54,709 bases of DNA from Verrucomicrobiota bacterium (GTDB taxonomy: Bacteria; Verrucomicrobiota; Kiritimatiellia; JAHIZV01): contig JAHIZV010000004.1 in NCBI GenBank assembly GCA_018814445.1, positions 1 to 54,709 of the forward strand, in the 5' to 3' direction. A program made the position numbers and the translations under genes. The notes below the pieces were generated by a model, which worked only from the letters and a program-made list of their open reading frames with translations, was not told the origin of the DNA and made no database searches. Positions 17,299 to 26,636 of the stretch are shown here, piece by piece. Within the stretch, counting starts at the first letter, position 1. Each line of letters opens with the position of its first letter.

Positions 17299-17334
17299 TC
17301 GATTTGTCTCCAGCCTTGCGATGGCGATCAAGAA

Positions 17335-18417
17335 ATGACTCTATCGGAAAGGATCAAGAATAAGGCGCTGTCCCTGGGTTTCGATCTGATCGGAATCGCT
17401 CCTGCCCGGGAAGCCCGGCACAAGACAGCATTTCTGTCCTGGCTCGATCAGAATCTTCACGCCGACATGAAGTGGATCGAACGCAATCCCGACCGACGTG
17501 CGGACCCGCGTCTTGTTGTTGATGACGCACGCTCCGTTATCGCTGTAGGTGTCTCCTACTTTGTCTGCAATCCGCCGCCCGGCATCTGGAACGATCCCTC
17601 GCGCGGCCGCATCGCCCGTTATGCCTGGGTTTCCGACTATCACAAGGTAATAGAACACAGACTCAAAGAGTTGAGTGCTTTCCTGCAAAACGAAGCGGGG
17701 AGCGAAACGAAGACGCGGTACTACGTTGACACCGGACCGATTCTGGAGCGCGACAACGCCAGTCTGGCGGGTCTCGGCTTCATCGGGCGCAACAGTATGC
17801 TGATAAGCCCGTCGCTGGGTTCGTATGTGTTTCTAGGAGAGATTATCGCGAGCGTTGAACTTGAATACGACGAGCCAACTGACGATGAAGGGTTGAACAT
17901 GAAAGTGGAGTCCGGGGGGAAGCCAAAGGCTTCTTGTGGCAAATGCAGGCGCTGCCTTGACGTATGCCCGACACACGCTCTGCCTGCGCCCTATGTTGTA
18001 GATTCAAGCCGCTGCATTTCCTATCTCACCATTGAATGCCGGGACGCGATACCTCCCGAGTTGAGACCGAAAATGGGCAACTGGATATTCGGTTGCGACG
18101 AGTGTCAGCAAATCTGTCCATGGGTTCACCGCTATTCAGAACCGAAAGAGAGCCCTTTCCTTTCCTACGATCCTGAACGCGTTGCGCCCCGGTTGGTCGA
18201 ACTCATGTCGATGGAGGAACAGGCCTTTAGAGAGCGTTTCGCGGGAAGTCCGGTGATGAGGGCAAAGTATCGCGGCCTGATGAGAAACGCAGCCGTAGCC
18301 ATGGGGAATTGGGGAAGCGAGGAGGCTCTTCCTGTCTTGAATAGGGCCGCACGCCACGATGATGTGCTTATACGAGAACATGCGACGTGGGCGATTCAGA
18401 GGATCTCCGCGGGTTGA
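17335..18417 (+). CDS. queG: Epoxyqueuosine reductase
   Basis: This 360-residue cobalamin- and iron-sulfur-dependent enzyme catalyses the last step of queuosine synthesis on tRNA, reducing epoxyqueuosine. The N-terminal DUF1730/catalytic part runs to about residue 190. The two 4Fe-4S motifs follow: CGKCRRCLDVCP (C201, C204, C207, C211) and FGCDECQQICPW (C254, C257, C261), with a further Cys in SSRCISY. The C-terminal tail (EEALPVLNRAARHDD...) is a HEAT-like repeat as in characterised QueG. It lies directly downstream of the LptF/G permease gene, with no functional link evident. Confidence 0.95.
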   Translation: MTLSERIKNKALSLGFDLIGIAPAREARHKTAFLSWLDQNLHADMKWIERNPDRRADPRLVVDDARSVIAVGVSYFVCNPPPGIWNDPSRGRIARYAWVSDYHKVIEHRLKELSAFLQNEAGSETKTRYYVDTGPILERDNASLAGLGFIGRNSMLISPSLGSYVFLGEIIASVELEYDEPTDDEGLNMKVESGGKPKASCGKCRRCLDVCPTHALPAPYVVDSSRCISYLTIECRDAIPPELRPKMGNWIFGCDECQQICPWVHRYSEPKESPFLSYDPERVAPRLVELMSMEEQAFRERFAGSPVMRAKYRGLMRNAAVAMGNWGSEEALPVLNRAARHDDVLIREHATWAIQRISAG

Positions 18418-18438
18418 GCGGGAGGAAATCCGGTATTG

Positions 18439-19368
18439 CTAGGACTTGAGATACTCGCGGATGCCGGCGACGTCCGACGCAATCCGGTCTTTCAGCTCCT
18501 GCTCAGAGAAGAAGCGGCGATCATCGCGTATGAATTTGATGAAGAAAACTTCAACATCACGGTCGTAGAGGTCAACGTAGGCATCCAGAACGTGCACCTC
18601 AACAACCTGTGCAAGAGAGCCCGCGGGAACGGCTGAATGGTGTCCTATGTAAGCGGCGCCATCCATTATCCGATCATCCACGCGCAGGCGTACCGCATAG
18701 ATGCCGAACGGGGGATACACTTCGCTTTCCGGCAGGACATTGGCCGTGGGAAAACCGATCGTTGTTCCGTAGCGCCGCCCGCGGATTACTTTGCCGACGA
18801 CGCTGTAAGGCCTTCCCAACATGGCTTCCGCGTCCTCAAGCCGCCCCGCAAAGACGGCGTCTCTGATCCGAGTGCTTGAAACGGGTGCCCCTTCGTGGAG
18901 CACGGGCGCCACAACGGTCACTTCAAATTTCTTCCCGGCGGCAAGCGACCTGAGTAGTCCGGGATTACCGCGCGCGCCTTTTCCGAAAGTCCAGTTGGAG
19001 CCGACGACGACTTCCTTCAAGCCGGGCAGCGCCGCCTGAAGTTCTTCAACGAACACTTCGGCCTCGAGATTCGCCAGCTCGAGAGTGAACGGAAGCATGA
19101 TCGTCCCGGTCATGCCCAGCGATCCAAGCAGGTCCAGTTTCTGAGCGGTCGATGTCATGAGCGGTTTCGCATGCTCGGGCCGCAGTATCTTCGATGGATG
19201 AGGATCGAACGTCAGCACCCACGATTCGGCATTCAATTCTGCAGCGTGTTCGCGCGCGGTAGAGAGGAGGGCCTGGTGTCCGCGATGGACGCCGTCAAAG
19301 AAACCGGTCACAAGAACGACAGGAGGCGAGAGAGTTTCGAGGTCACTGAGATGCCGGACTACTTTCAT
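18439..19368 (-). CDS. ribF: Bifunctional riboflavin kinase / FAD synthetase
   Basis: This 309-residue enzyme converts riboflavin to FMN and FAD. The N-terminal nucleotidyltransferase domain shows TGFFDGVHRGHQAL (HxGH-like motif) and ISSTRIR-like VSSTRIRDA. The C-terminal flavokinase domain begins near YSVVGKVIRGRRYGTTIGFPTANV, where GFPTAN is the kinase signature. It overlaps truB by 4 nt (ATGA) and is the last gene of the nusA operon, the common bacterial order truB-ribF. rpsO, often next, is elsewhere (48128). Confidence 0.95.
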   Translation of the reverse strand: MKVVRHLSDLETLSPPVVLVTGFFDGVHRGHQALLSTAREHAAELNAESWVLTFDPHPSKILRPEHAKPLMTSTAQKLDLLGSLGMTGTIMLPFTLELANLEAEVFVEELQAALPGLKEVVVGSNWTFGKGARGNPGLLRSLAAGKKFEVTVVAPVLHEGAPVSSTRIRDAVFAGRLEDAEAMLGRPYSVVGKVIRGRRYGTTIGFPTANVLPESEVYPPFGIYAVRLRVDDRIMDGAAYIGHHSAVPAGSLAQVVEVHVLDAYVDLYDRDVEVFFIKFIRDDRRFFSEQELKDRIASDVAGIREYLKS

Positions 19369-20141
19369 TCGATTGACGATTCCTGCTGTTGAACGACACG
19401 AGGCGATATAACGTACTCCTCGAGCGCGTCCACTTCAAGGGGGAGGAGTTCTTCGAGTGTGTGTGCCTGATCGATAGTGAAACCTCCTGACTGCGTTCGC
19501 CGGAGTTCCTTGAGATGCGCGCCGCAGCCCAACGCATCGCCGATGTCAGAGCACAGAGTACGAACATAGGTGCCCTTGGTGCACTTGAGGCGGAAGGAGA
19601 TTTCCGGCGGAGAAAACTCCAGCAGAGTAAAGTGATAAAGATGGATCAGCCTTGGTTTCCGCTCAACGGTCTGACCTTTTCGCGCGAGTTTATACAGCGG
19701 AACGCCATCACGTTTTACCGCCGAAACCATAGGCGGAGTCTGCATGATATCGCCTGTCCTGGCGTTCATTTCTCTCTCCACGTCATCTTTCGTCACATAT
19801 GAGAAGTCCTTCTCCGATATGATCTTCCCATCTCGATCCTGGGTGTCCGTGGCGGCTCCCAATTGCATTACGCCTTCGTATGTTTTGTCGGAGCCCATAA
19901 CAAGCTGTGAGAGTTTCGTTCCCCGTCCGATCAGGAGTATGAGTAATCCGGTTGCCATGGGGTCGAGGGTGCCGCCGTGCCCGACTTTGCGAAAGCGGAA
20001 ATGGTTGCGCACTTTCGCGACTACGTCGTGCGACGTCCAGTCAGAAGGCTTGTCCACGAGAAGGGCGCCGTCGAACGGATCCTGGCGGCTTCGCTGGGGA
20101 CTGGCGGGACCTGTTCTATTCGGATTCGGCCCCGTCGTCAT
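19365..20141 (-). CDS. truB: tRNA pseudouridine-55 synthase
   Basis: This 258-residue TruB makes pseudouridine 55 in the T-loop of tRNAs. The family motifs are present: GALLVDKPSDWTSHDVV, then GHGGTLDPMATGLL with the catalytic Asp, and a Tyr/Lys-rich core with KCTKGTYVRTLCSDIG. The length is that of the short TruB class without a full PUA domain. The ATG at 20141 lies inside the end of rbfA (26-nt overlap) and is preceded by GAGGAGG at good spacing, so the start is well supported. Confidence 0.95.
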   Translation of the reverse strand: MTTGPNPNRTGPASPQRSRQDPFDGALLVDKPSDWTSHDVVAKVRNHFRFRKVGHGGTLDPMATGLLILLIGRGTKLSQLVMGSDKTYEGVMQLGAATDTQDRDGKIISEKDFSYVTKDDVEREMNARTGDIMQTPPMVSAVKRDGVPLYKLARKGQTVERKPRLIHLYHFTLLEFSPPEISFRLKCTKGTYVRTLCSDIGDALGCGAHLKELRRTQSGGFTIDQAHTLEELLPLEVDALEEYVISPRVVQQQESSIE

Positions 20142-20499
20142 CGGTTTCCTCCTCGTGTTCTATCTGGGAGATTAGATCGAGAACGCGGTCTCCTTCCGCG
20201 ATGGATTCATCAATCTCGAATGAGAGGCGGGGCGTATACTTGATATGCAGATGCTTTCGGATGGCTTGCTGAAGGTCTTTTCTGTGGCGGCTGAGCTGAT
20301 TCAGGATATGTTGCCTATCGTCTTCATGCTCCCGTATGGAAACCAGAATGCGCGCGTGGCGGAGGTCGGGGCTCGTGACTACGTGGGTTACGGTGACGGC
20401 GGCAAAATCGAAGCCCTTGTCATTTACGATCTTGTACAGACCCTCCGCAATTTCTCTGCGCAACAACTCATTAATCCGTGTCATGCGGTCCGTGCTCAT
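20116..20499 (-). CDS. rbfA: 30S ribosome-binding factor A
   Basis: This 127-residue cold-shock assembly factor binds the free 30S subunit near the 16S rRNA 5' helix. It starts with the typical helix (RMTRINELLRREIAEGLYKI) and has the KH-like core (THVVTSPDLRHARILVSI, LRKAI-like LQQAIRKHL, TPRLSFEIDESI). An acidic tail (EEETDDDGAESE) extends beyond the fold, and truB starts within it. The ribosome-binding site is AGGTGAGG. Located between infB and truB as in many bacteria. Confidence 0.95.
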   Translation of the reverse strand: MSTDRMTRINELLRREIAEGLYKIVNDKGFDFAAVTVTHVVTSPDLRHARILVSIREHEDDRQHILNQLSRHRKDLQQAIRKHLHIKYTPRLSFEIDESIAEGDRVLDLISQIEHEEETDDDGAESE

Positions 20500-20573
20500 G
20501 ATTCCTCACCTTTGGAAGGAGGCGATACCGTGGCGGGCCGGTCAGGCGGCTTCGGAGAACGAAATCGAAGGAA

Positions 20574-22610
20574 TTAAAGCTGCTGGGCGACTTTCTCGAG
20601 CTGATAGAACTCTATAATGTCGCCTTCTTCGATGTCGTAGAAATTCTTCAGGCCAATACCACATTCCTGACCGTCACGCACTTCAGCGGCATCGTTCTGG
20701 AAGCGCTTGAGTGACTCCAGAACTCCTTCGAAGACCACGCCGCCGTCACGCAGTAAGCGGACCTTATCCTTAGCCGTTATGCGTCCATCGACCACCATAC
20801 ATCCGGCAATCTTACCTCTCTTACTGATATCGAAAACCTGTCTCACTTCGGCATGTCCGACAACATTCTCTTTGAACTCAGGTTCGAGAAGTCCGGTCAT
20901 GGCCTGTCGCACATCGTCGAGAAGCTCATAAATCACGCTGTAAAGGCGGATCTCGACGCCTTCACGTTTCGCCTCGGGATTCACACCGCTCTCTGTTCCT
21001 ACGTGAAAACCAAGAATGATGGCATTAGACGCACTGGCCAGAAGAACGTCGTTTTCGGTGATGTTTCCGACTCCGCCCAGGATGACGTTCAGCCGGATCT
21101 TATCGCTCGTGATCTGGGAAAGCGACTGCTGGATAGCTTCGAGCGTTCCCTGCACGTCCGTTTTGAGAATAACGGCCAATTCCAGAACATCGAGCGCTTC
21201 CGTTGCCGCGAAGAGGTCATCGAGAGAGACTTTGACGTGGCTGGGCGGTCCGCCGAGGGTCTCGGTGCGTTTCTCGGCAAGGCGCTTCTCTGATACCGCC
21301 TTTGCCTGCCGGTCGTTCGGATAGACCTCAAATTCCGCGCCGGCATCGGGTACGCTCGTGAGGCCCAGACACCTTACCGCGCTGGACGGTCCGGCCGTTC
21401 GAACTTTGACACCGTGATCGTTTATAAGAGCTTTCACGCGCCCCCAGTACGGGCCGCAAACGACGGCATCGCCGACTTTAAGAGTGCCCTTCTGGACGAG
21501 CAGCGTGGCCGTCGGTCCCATGCCGGGCTCGAGAAGAGCTTCGACCACGTGGCCTTCCGCGCGCCTGTCAGGATTTGCCTTGAGTTCGAGCATTTCGGCT
21601 TGAAGGAGGATCATCTCCAGCAGGTGGTCTATGCCTTCTCCCGTCTGGGCGCTGACCGGACAACAGATAGTCTGGCCTCCCCACTCTTCGGGACTGAGTC
21701 CCTGTTCCTGAAGCTGTTGCATGACCCGCGTCGGATCGGATGCCGGAAGATCGATCTTATTGATTGCCACCATCAGGGCGACGTTTGCCGCCTGTGCGTG
21801 CTGGATGGCCTCCTTGGTCTGGGGCTGAATTCCGGCATCGGCGGCAATGATGATAACTGCGATGTCCGTCAGATTGGCTCCACGAGCTCTCATCGCTGTA
21901 AACGCCGCATGACCAGGAGTATCAATGAATGTGATCTTGTGATCATGGAATTCGACTGTGTAAGCACCGATGTGCTGGGTGATTCCGCCGTCCTCGCCCT
22001 GGGCGACTTTCGAACTGCGGATCTTGTCCAACAGCGAAGTTTTCCCGTGATCGACATGACCGAGAAAGGTGACGACGGGCGGCCGGAAGCTCAGATCCTC
22101 CGGGTTGTCCTTGACTGGTTCGGGAGCCTGCTCGATCGGTTTCGGCTGAGGTTTGCGCTCGGCGCTTTTCTTTTCGTGTTCAAAAATAAAATCGTGTTTT
22201 TCCGCCAGGCGCTGTGCAATTTTCAGCTCAAGCCGTTCGTTGATCGACGCAAAGACGTTCATGGACATCAGTTCAGCAATCAACTGATTAGGTTTCAATC
22301 CGAGCTGTTCGGCAAACTCCTTCACGATAACGGGGCCGCGCACGGTAATGACTTTGCTGCCTTCGGCCTCGTCATCCTCATCGCCTTCAGCGGCTTCCGC
22401 CGCTCCGGATGTCCCGGATTCGGGAATCTCTTCCTGCTTCGGGGCTTTTTCAACGGCGGGCGCTTTGCTCAATGATGAGCGAATCGTTGCAACGGCATCT
22501 TCCTCGAGAGCAGTCATGTGGCTCTTCGCCTCGATGCCAAGTTCGCCGAGCATCTCGAGCAAGTCTTTGCTGGAAAGCTCCAGCTCTTTAGCTAATTCGT
22601 GTACTCTCAT
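20574..22610 (-). CDS. infB: Translation initiation factor IF-2
   Basis: This 678-residue GTPase brings initiator tRNA to the 30S subunit and promotes subunit joining. It has an N-terminal IF2N helix module (VHELAKELELSSKDLL), an acidic linker, a second IF2N-like module (VIVKEFAEQLGL), then the G domain with GHVDHGKT (about residue 184), DTPGHAAF and NKID, followed by domains II, III (GVGNITENDV) and IV (VRQVFDISKRGKIAGCMV). The N-terminal part is much shorter than in E. coli IF-2 (890 residues). Its start overlaps the nusA stop as ATGA. Confidence 0.97.
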   Translation of the reverse strand: MRVHELAKELELSSKDLLEMLGELGIEAKSHMTALEEDAVATIRSSLSKAPAVEKAPKQEEIPESGTSGAAEAAEGDEDDEAEGSKVITVRGPVIVKEFAEQLGLKPNQLIAELMSMNVFASINERLELKIAQRLAEKHDFIFEHEKKSAERKPQPKPIEQAPEPVKDNPEDLSFRPPVVTFLGHVDHGKTSLLDKIRSSKVAQGEDGGITQHIGAYTVEFHDHKITFIDTPGHAAFTAMRARGANLTDIAVIIIAADAGIQPQTKEAIQHAQAANVALMVAINKIDLPASDPTRVMQQLQEQGLSPEEWGGQTICCPVSAQTGEGIDHLLEMILLQAEMLELKANPDRRAEGHVVEALLEPGMGPTATLLVQKGTLKVGDAVVCGPYWGRVKALINDHGVKVRTAGPSSAVRCLGLTSVPDAGAEFEVYPNDRQAKAVSEKRLAEKRTETLGGPPSHVKVSLDDLFAATEALDVLELAVILKTDVQGTLEAIQQSLSQITSDKIRLNVILGGVGNITENDVLLASASNAIILGFHVGTESGVNPEAKREGVEIRLYSVIYELLDDVRQAMTGLLEPEFKENVVGHAEVRQVFDISKRGKIAGCMVVDGRITAKDKVRLLRDGGVVFEGVLESLKRFQNDAAEVRDGQECGIGLKNFYDIEEGDIIEFYQLEKVAQQL

Positions 22611-23872
22611 TCTTCTATCTTACCATGCTTCGCCTCGTAGGCGGTTTCCGCGGCGGAGCGGATCTGCTCGGCGGCCTCAGCAGTCATTCCCTCTATGGCC
22701 TCCAGGTCAGACGCGTCGGCAGCAAGGATACCTTCCAATGTGAGAAAACCGATTTGAACAAGTTTCTCGGCCCACTCCTCACCGATCCCCTCGATCTGGG
22801 CGAGATCAGCGATAGCCAGAGCGACTTTCTCCTCAAAGCCCATTTCCTCTTCTTCCTTCTGGATATCGATCTTCCAGCCCGTCAATTTCGCGGTAAGCCG
22901 GGCGTTCTGGCCCTTCTTTCCGATAGCCAGCGAGAGTTGATCGGCGTCAACGACTACGCGGACGACGTGGGTGTCCTCCATGACTTCCACGCGAATCAGT
23001 TTGGCCGGAGCGAGGGCATTCGTAACATAAGTCTTCACATCGTCATGCCAGCGGACGATATCAATCTTTTCGCCGGAGAGTTCGCGGACGATATTCTTGA
23101 CGCGGATTCCGCGCATTCCGACGCAGGCGCCGACCGGGTCAACTTTCTCATCGTGCGAAACCACGGCAATTTTGCTACGGAAGCCGGCTTCACGGGCAAT
23201 CCCCTTGATTTCCACTGTGCCGTCCGCGATTTCGGAGACTTCCACCTCGAAAAGCCGGCGCACGAAATCCGGATGGCTTCTTGACAGGACTATTTCCGGC
23301 CCCTGCGATTTGCTGTCAATCATCACGATAAGAGCGCGGACGCGGTCACCGATCTGATACTCCTCGATGGGAACCCGTTCACGAACCGGCATAATGCCTT
23401 CAGCGCGGCCGATGTCTATGACCACATCGCTGCGATCAAAGCGTCGAACTGTCCCGCTGACGATATCACCCGAGCGATCTTTGAATTCTTCAAAAACACG
23501 GTCCTTCTCTGCCTGCCGGATCTTCTGGAGGATGCCCTGCTTGGCAGTCTGAGCGGCGATGCGGCCGAAGTTCTTCGGAGTGACCTCCAGATCAATGAAG
23601 TCGCCAAGAACAGCGTCCGCCTTGATCTTCCTCGCCTTCAGAAGAGAAATCTCATCATGAGGCTCCTTGACGCTCTCGACGACCAGAACACGCGCAATGG
23701 CCTTGATTTCGTATGAGTCGCGGTCGATTTCTATGCGGATATCCTTGGCGGGGCTGATGCTCTTCTTGGATGCGCTCATCAGGGCTGATTCCACTGCTTC
23801 GATTACAGTTTCCCTGTCGATCCCGCGTTCCCGCTGGAAATACTCCAATAAAGCAGCCATCTCGTTATTCAT
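22607..23872 (-). CDS. nusA: Transcription termination/antitermination protein NusA
   Basis: This protein of about 421 residues has the NusA order: N-terminal RNA-polymerase-binding domain (about residues 1-125), S1 domain (SGTVRRFDRSDVVIDIGRAEG), two KH domains (EKVDPVGACVGMRGIRV and LSLAIGKKGQNARLTAKLTGW) and C-terminal helix-hairpin-helix repeats ending in an acidic segment. It tunes pausing, termination and antitermination. The start MNNEMAALLEY at 23872 has GGAAGAGG about 8 nt upstream; an ATG two codons earlier sits too close to it. rimP, usually directly upstream of nusA, is absent here. A terminator-like hairpin lies 54 nt upstream. Confidence 0.96.
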   Translation of the reverse strand: MNNEMAALLEYFQRERGIDRETVIEAVESALMSASKKSISPAKDIRIEIDRDSYEIKAIARVLVVESVKEPHDEISLLKARKIKADAVLGDFIDLEVTPKNFGRIAAQTAKQGILQKIRQAEKDRVFEEFKDRSGDIVSGTVRRFDRSDVVIDIGRAEGIMPVRERVPIEEYQIGDRVRALIVMIDSKSQGPEIVLSRSHPDFVRRLFEVEVSEIADGTVEIKGIAREAGFRSKIAVVSHDEKVDPVGACVGMRGIRVKNIVRELSGEKIDIVRWHDDVKTYVTNALAPAKLIRVEVMEDTHVVRVVVDADQLSLAIGKKGQNARLTAKLTGWKIDIQKEEEEMGFEEKVALAIADLAQIEGIGEEWAEKLVQIGFLTLEGILAADASDLEAIEGMTAEAAEQIRSAAETAYEAKHGKIEE

Positions 23873-23925
23873 CGCCATACCTCTTCCGGGGTCATCGCCC
23901 CACCAACAAACCCCTTTACGCAAAA

Positions 23926-23945
23926 GAGTGGGTCGTAACCCACTC
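23926..23945 (-). terminator. Terminator-like hairpin upstream of nusA
   Basis: GAGTGGGT, a 4-nt loop and ACCCACTC form a perfect 8-bp stem. On the minus strand it is followed by TTTTGCG. It can end transcripts from the MBL-fold gene (stop at 24047). With only ~53 nt left before nusA, it could also be a leader attenuator through which nusA transcription must pass. Confidence 0.55.
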
Positions 23946-24046
23946 CTTCATCAGGAATTCAGATTTAGGGTAGGACTCACTCTATTTGCGGGGGGGCAAA
24001 CGTCAAGTAGGAAACGAGTTGAAAAGGTCAGCCGCCGGCCCGGCAG

Positions 24047-24883
24047 TCAACTTTTTGCACGCTCAGAAACGGTGGTCGTCTCTAACTGCGGGTCTATGCC
24101 GTCGTATTCCCATAGTTCACTGATATGGTCAGGGAAGGTGAGGCTGACGCTCACGCCGGACCTCCCGGTCCTTGCCAGGCCCGCGTGGGTTTCGGAAAGC
24201 GCCAGTTCCCCGGTGTTGCACTGGTTGCTCAAATGGGCCAGGAAGACCTTTTCCAACAAAGGAGACGCGATTTCGGCCAGAAACTCCGCGGCATGTCTGT
24301 TCGAGAGGTGTCCCTGTCGTCCGCTGATCCGCTGCTTCAGGTACCAGGGCCGGGGGGCGTCTTTGAGCATATTCTCATCATGGTTGGCTTCGAGAACAAC
24401 GGCATGACAGTTTCTCAGGCGCTCCCGGACAACATTTGTTACCATTCCAATATCAGTGACAATACCCACGCACACGTGGTCGCAGGAGATGACAAAACCG
24501 ACGGGATCATATGCATCGTGCGGCACGGAGAATGGTTCGACAGTGAGGTTGCCGACTTGAAAAGAGTATCCCGTCGAGAAAACCTGCCAGGGCAGTCCCG
24601 CAAGTTTAGGATCACGTCGAAGACCTTCGATCGTCCCGGTATTGGCGTAAACGGGGATGGCGTGTTTGTTGTGAAGGACTCGTATGCCTTGAATGTGGTC
24701 ATTGTGTTCATGGCTGATGCAGATACCCCCGACCGAGGAGACGTCCACGTCTATTTCGGCAAGTCTTCGCGTTGTCTCTCTGGCGCTGAGGCCCGCGTCG
24801 ATAAGCAGTGCGGTGGTTCTGGAAGCCACATACGTGCAGTTTCCGGAACTTCCGCTGGCTAGAACACAGACTCTAAGAGACAT
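24047..24883 (-). CDS. MBL-fold metallohydrolase, YycJ/WalJ-like
   Basis: This protein of about 278 residues opens with VCVLASGSSGNCTYV, the hallmark of the YycJ/WalJ branch of metallo-beta-lactamase-fold enzymes, and has the intact metal motif CISHEHNDHIQGI (HxHxDH). Further ligands appear in NRHAAEFLAE-like and VFLAHLSNQCNT segments. Members of this branch are phosphodiesterase or exonuclease-type hydrolases; WalJ itself is described as a DNA exonuclease linked to replication. The start at 24883 is chosen because it gives the family N-terminus and follows AGGGAATCCT. The gene is divergent from rpoN and precedes nusA on the same strand. Confidence 0.85.
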   Translation of the reverse strand: MSLRVCVLASGSSGNCTYVASRTTALLIDAGLSARETTRRLAEIDVDVSSVGGICISHEHNDHIQGIRVLHNKHAIPVYANTGTIEGLRRDPKLAGLPWQVFSTGYSFQVGNLTVEPFSVPHDAYDPVGFVISCDHVCVGIVTDIGMVTNVVRERLRNCHAVVLEANHDENMLKDAPRPWYLKQRISGRQGHLSNRHAAEFLAEIASPLLEKVFLAHLSNQCNTGELALSETHAGLARTGRSGVSVSLTFPDHISELWEYDGIDPQLETTTVSERAKS

Positions 24884-24992
24884 AGGATTCCCTGGCCGAA
24901 CATCATGACGGTTGCTTTCTTCTCGTATGTTCCAGCAACCGGACGGCCGGGTCAAGGCAACAGGATCGCGGGCCTGACTTCAGCCGGGATTT

Positions 24993-25030
24993 GTTTCATT
25001 TACCGCCACGATCGTGGCGGTAAATGAAAC
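24993..25030. repeat. Perfect 38-bp palindrome between divergent genes
   Basis: Nineteen bases (GTTTCATTTACCGCCACGA) are followed directly by their exact reverse complement, with no loop base and no mismatch. It lies 109 bp from the MBL-fold gene start and 124 bp from the rpoN start, in a region that must hold both promoters. It could be a REP-like or MITE-like extragenic palindrome, or a very large operator. It lacks a T-tract beyond the arms. Confidence 0.85.
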
Positions 25031-25154
25031 GCGAGGAATCTCAGTTCCGGTGTCTCAGGGAAAGAGTCACGCGACTTCTGCCGTGCAATTCGTCTCAGTG
25101 CGTTGCTGTCAATTGTCTTGAGAAACGAGCCGATGCGAACTACTTTGGAGGCGT

Positions 25155-26588
25155 ATGGCTCAGCAATTCCTGTCACAAACTCAAGAGCAGAGACTCCAGA
25201 TGGTTCTGGCGCCCCAGTTGCGTCAATCGTTGGAGTTTCTCCAGGTGCCGGTCCTTGAATTGCGCACGCTCATACAGCAGGAGTTAGAGAAAAATCCCAC
25301 GCTCGAAGAGACGCCTTCTGAAGATGAGAACCTCGAAGTCGAGCCGGGCAGCAGTGAACCGGAAGACAACAAGGAGTTGGATTTCTCCGAAGAGTTTGAG
25401 GTGCTTGCCCGCCTTGACGATGAGTGGCGTGAGTACTTTCACCAAGTGAGCTCGGCGAAACCGTACACATCGGACGACGAAGCGCGCCGGCAGTTCTTCC
25501 TCGATTCCATTTCACAGACAGAGTCTCTGCAGGAACACCTAATGGGTCAGATATCGCTGACTGAACTGGGTGATGAGGACCGGCGTCTGGGTGAGATGCT
25601 CATAGGAAGCATCAACGATGACGGCTATCTGACTTCAAGCCTGGAGGAACTTGCGGAAAGCGCGGGCTATGAGACAGAGCATCTGAACGACGTCCTTCAG
25701 ATCATTAAGGAATTCGATCCGATCGGTGTGGGGGCCCGTGATCTGAGCGAGTGCCTGCTTCTGCAGATGGAAAGGCTCGGTGTAGGCGATTCGCTGGCCG
25801 CAAAGATCGTCGACCAGCACCTTGATGCGCTTGGAAACAGGAGACACCCGGAAATTGCCCGCGCCCTGGGCATTTCTGTTGAAGAAGTGGAGAAAACGGC
25901 CGGATTCATAGCCACTCTGGAACCCAAACCGGGCCGGCTCTACACGTCCGAATCGGCCAGTTATGTGCTCGCGGAAGTACTCGTGCAGAAAGTGAACGGG
26001 AAGTACCTGGTGATTCTGAATGACGACCAGATTCCGCACATGCGCATAAGCAAGAACTACAAACGCCTGATGGGTGACCCGACAACAACGCGGGAAGTGA
26101 AGGACTACATCCGGGACAAGATTCACGCCGGAGCGTTTCTGATCAAGAGCATCAATCAACGGCAGCAGACGATCCGAAACATCTCCGAAGAAATAGTACG
26201 TGTGCAGTCGGGATTTCTGGACAACGGCATCTCGGAACTGAGACCTCTGACGATGGCCGAGGTGGCGAAAGTATGTGATATCCACGAAACGACGGTCAGC
26301 AGGGCTATCGCAAACAAGTACATGCAGACGCCGCGAGGAACATTTGAGATGAAGTACTTCTTCACTCCGGGCCTGAAGACCGATGACGGAAGTTCCGTAT
26401 CAAACAAGACGATCAAGGACACGCTCGAAAGACTCGTCGCCGATGAAGATCCGAAGAAACCTCTGTCCGACCAGGCGATGGTGGAGAAGCTTAAAGAGAA
26501 GGGCATTCAAGTCGCCCGCCGCACGATAGCAAAATACCGCGAGGAACTCAAAATCCTCCCCTCGCACATGCGCAAGTCCTTCAGGTAG
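25155..26588 (+). CDS. rpoN: RNA polymerase sigma-54 factor
   Basis: This 477-residue sigma-54 directs RNA polymerase to -24/-12 promoters that need AAA+ activators. Region I is Gln/Leu-rich (LQMVLAPQLRQSLEFLQVPV), an acidic region II follows (about residues 50-85), then the core-binding domain, the helix-turn-helix (VAKVCDIHETTVSRAIANKY) and the RpoN box ARRTIAKYRE at about residues 454-463. Length and all landmarks are normal. It implies enhancer-dependent transcription in this organism; no sigma-54 activator gene is in the window. Confidence 0.97.
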   Translation: MAQQFLSQTQEQRLQMVLAPQLRQSLEFLQVPVLELRTLIQQELEKNPTLEETPSEDENLEVEPGSSEPEDNKELDFSEEFEVLARLDDEWREYFHQVSSAKPYTSDDEARRQFFLDSISQTESLQEHLMGQISLTELGDEDRRLGEMLIGSINDDGYLTSSLEELAESAGYETEHLNDVLQIIKEFDPIGVGARDLSECLLLQMERLGVGDSLAAKIVDQHLDALGNRRHPEIARALGISVEEVEKTAGFIATLEPKPGRLYTSESASYVLAEVLVQKVNGKYLVILNDDQIPHMRISKNYKRLMGDPTTTREVKDYIRDKIHAGAFLIKSINQRQQTIRNISEEIVRVQSGFLDNGISELRPLTMAEVAKVCDIHETTVSRAIANKYMQTPRGTFEMKYFFTPGLKTDDGSSVSNKTIKDTLERLVADEDPKKPLSDQAMVEKLKEKGIQVARRTIAKYREELKILPSHMRKSFR

Positions 26589-26636
26589 CTTCGGCGATTC
26601 TTGTTCACCACGAAGGGCGCGGTCGAAGGGGCGCCG

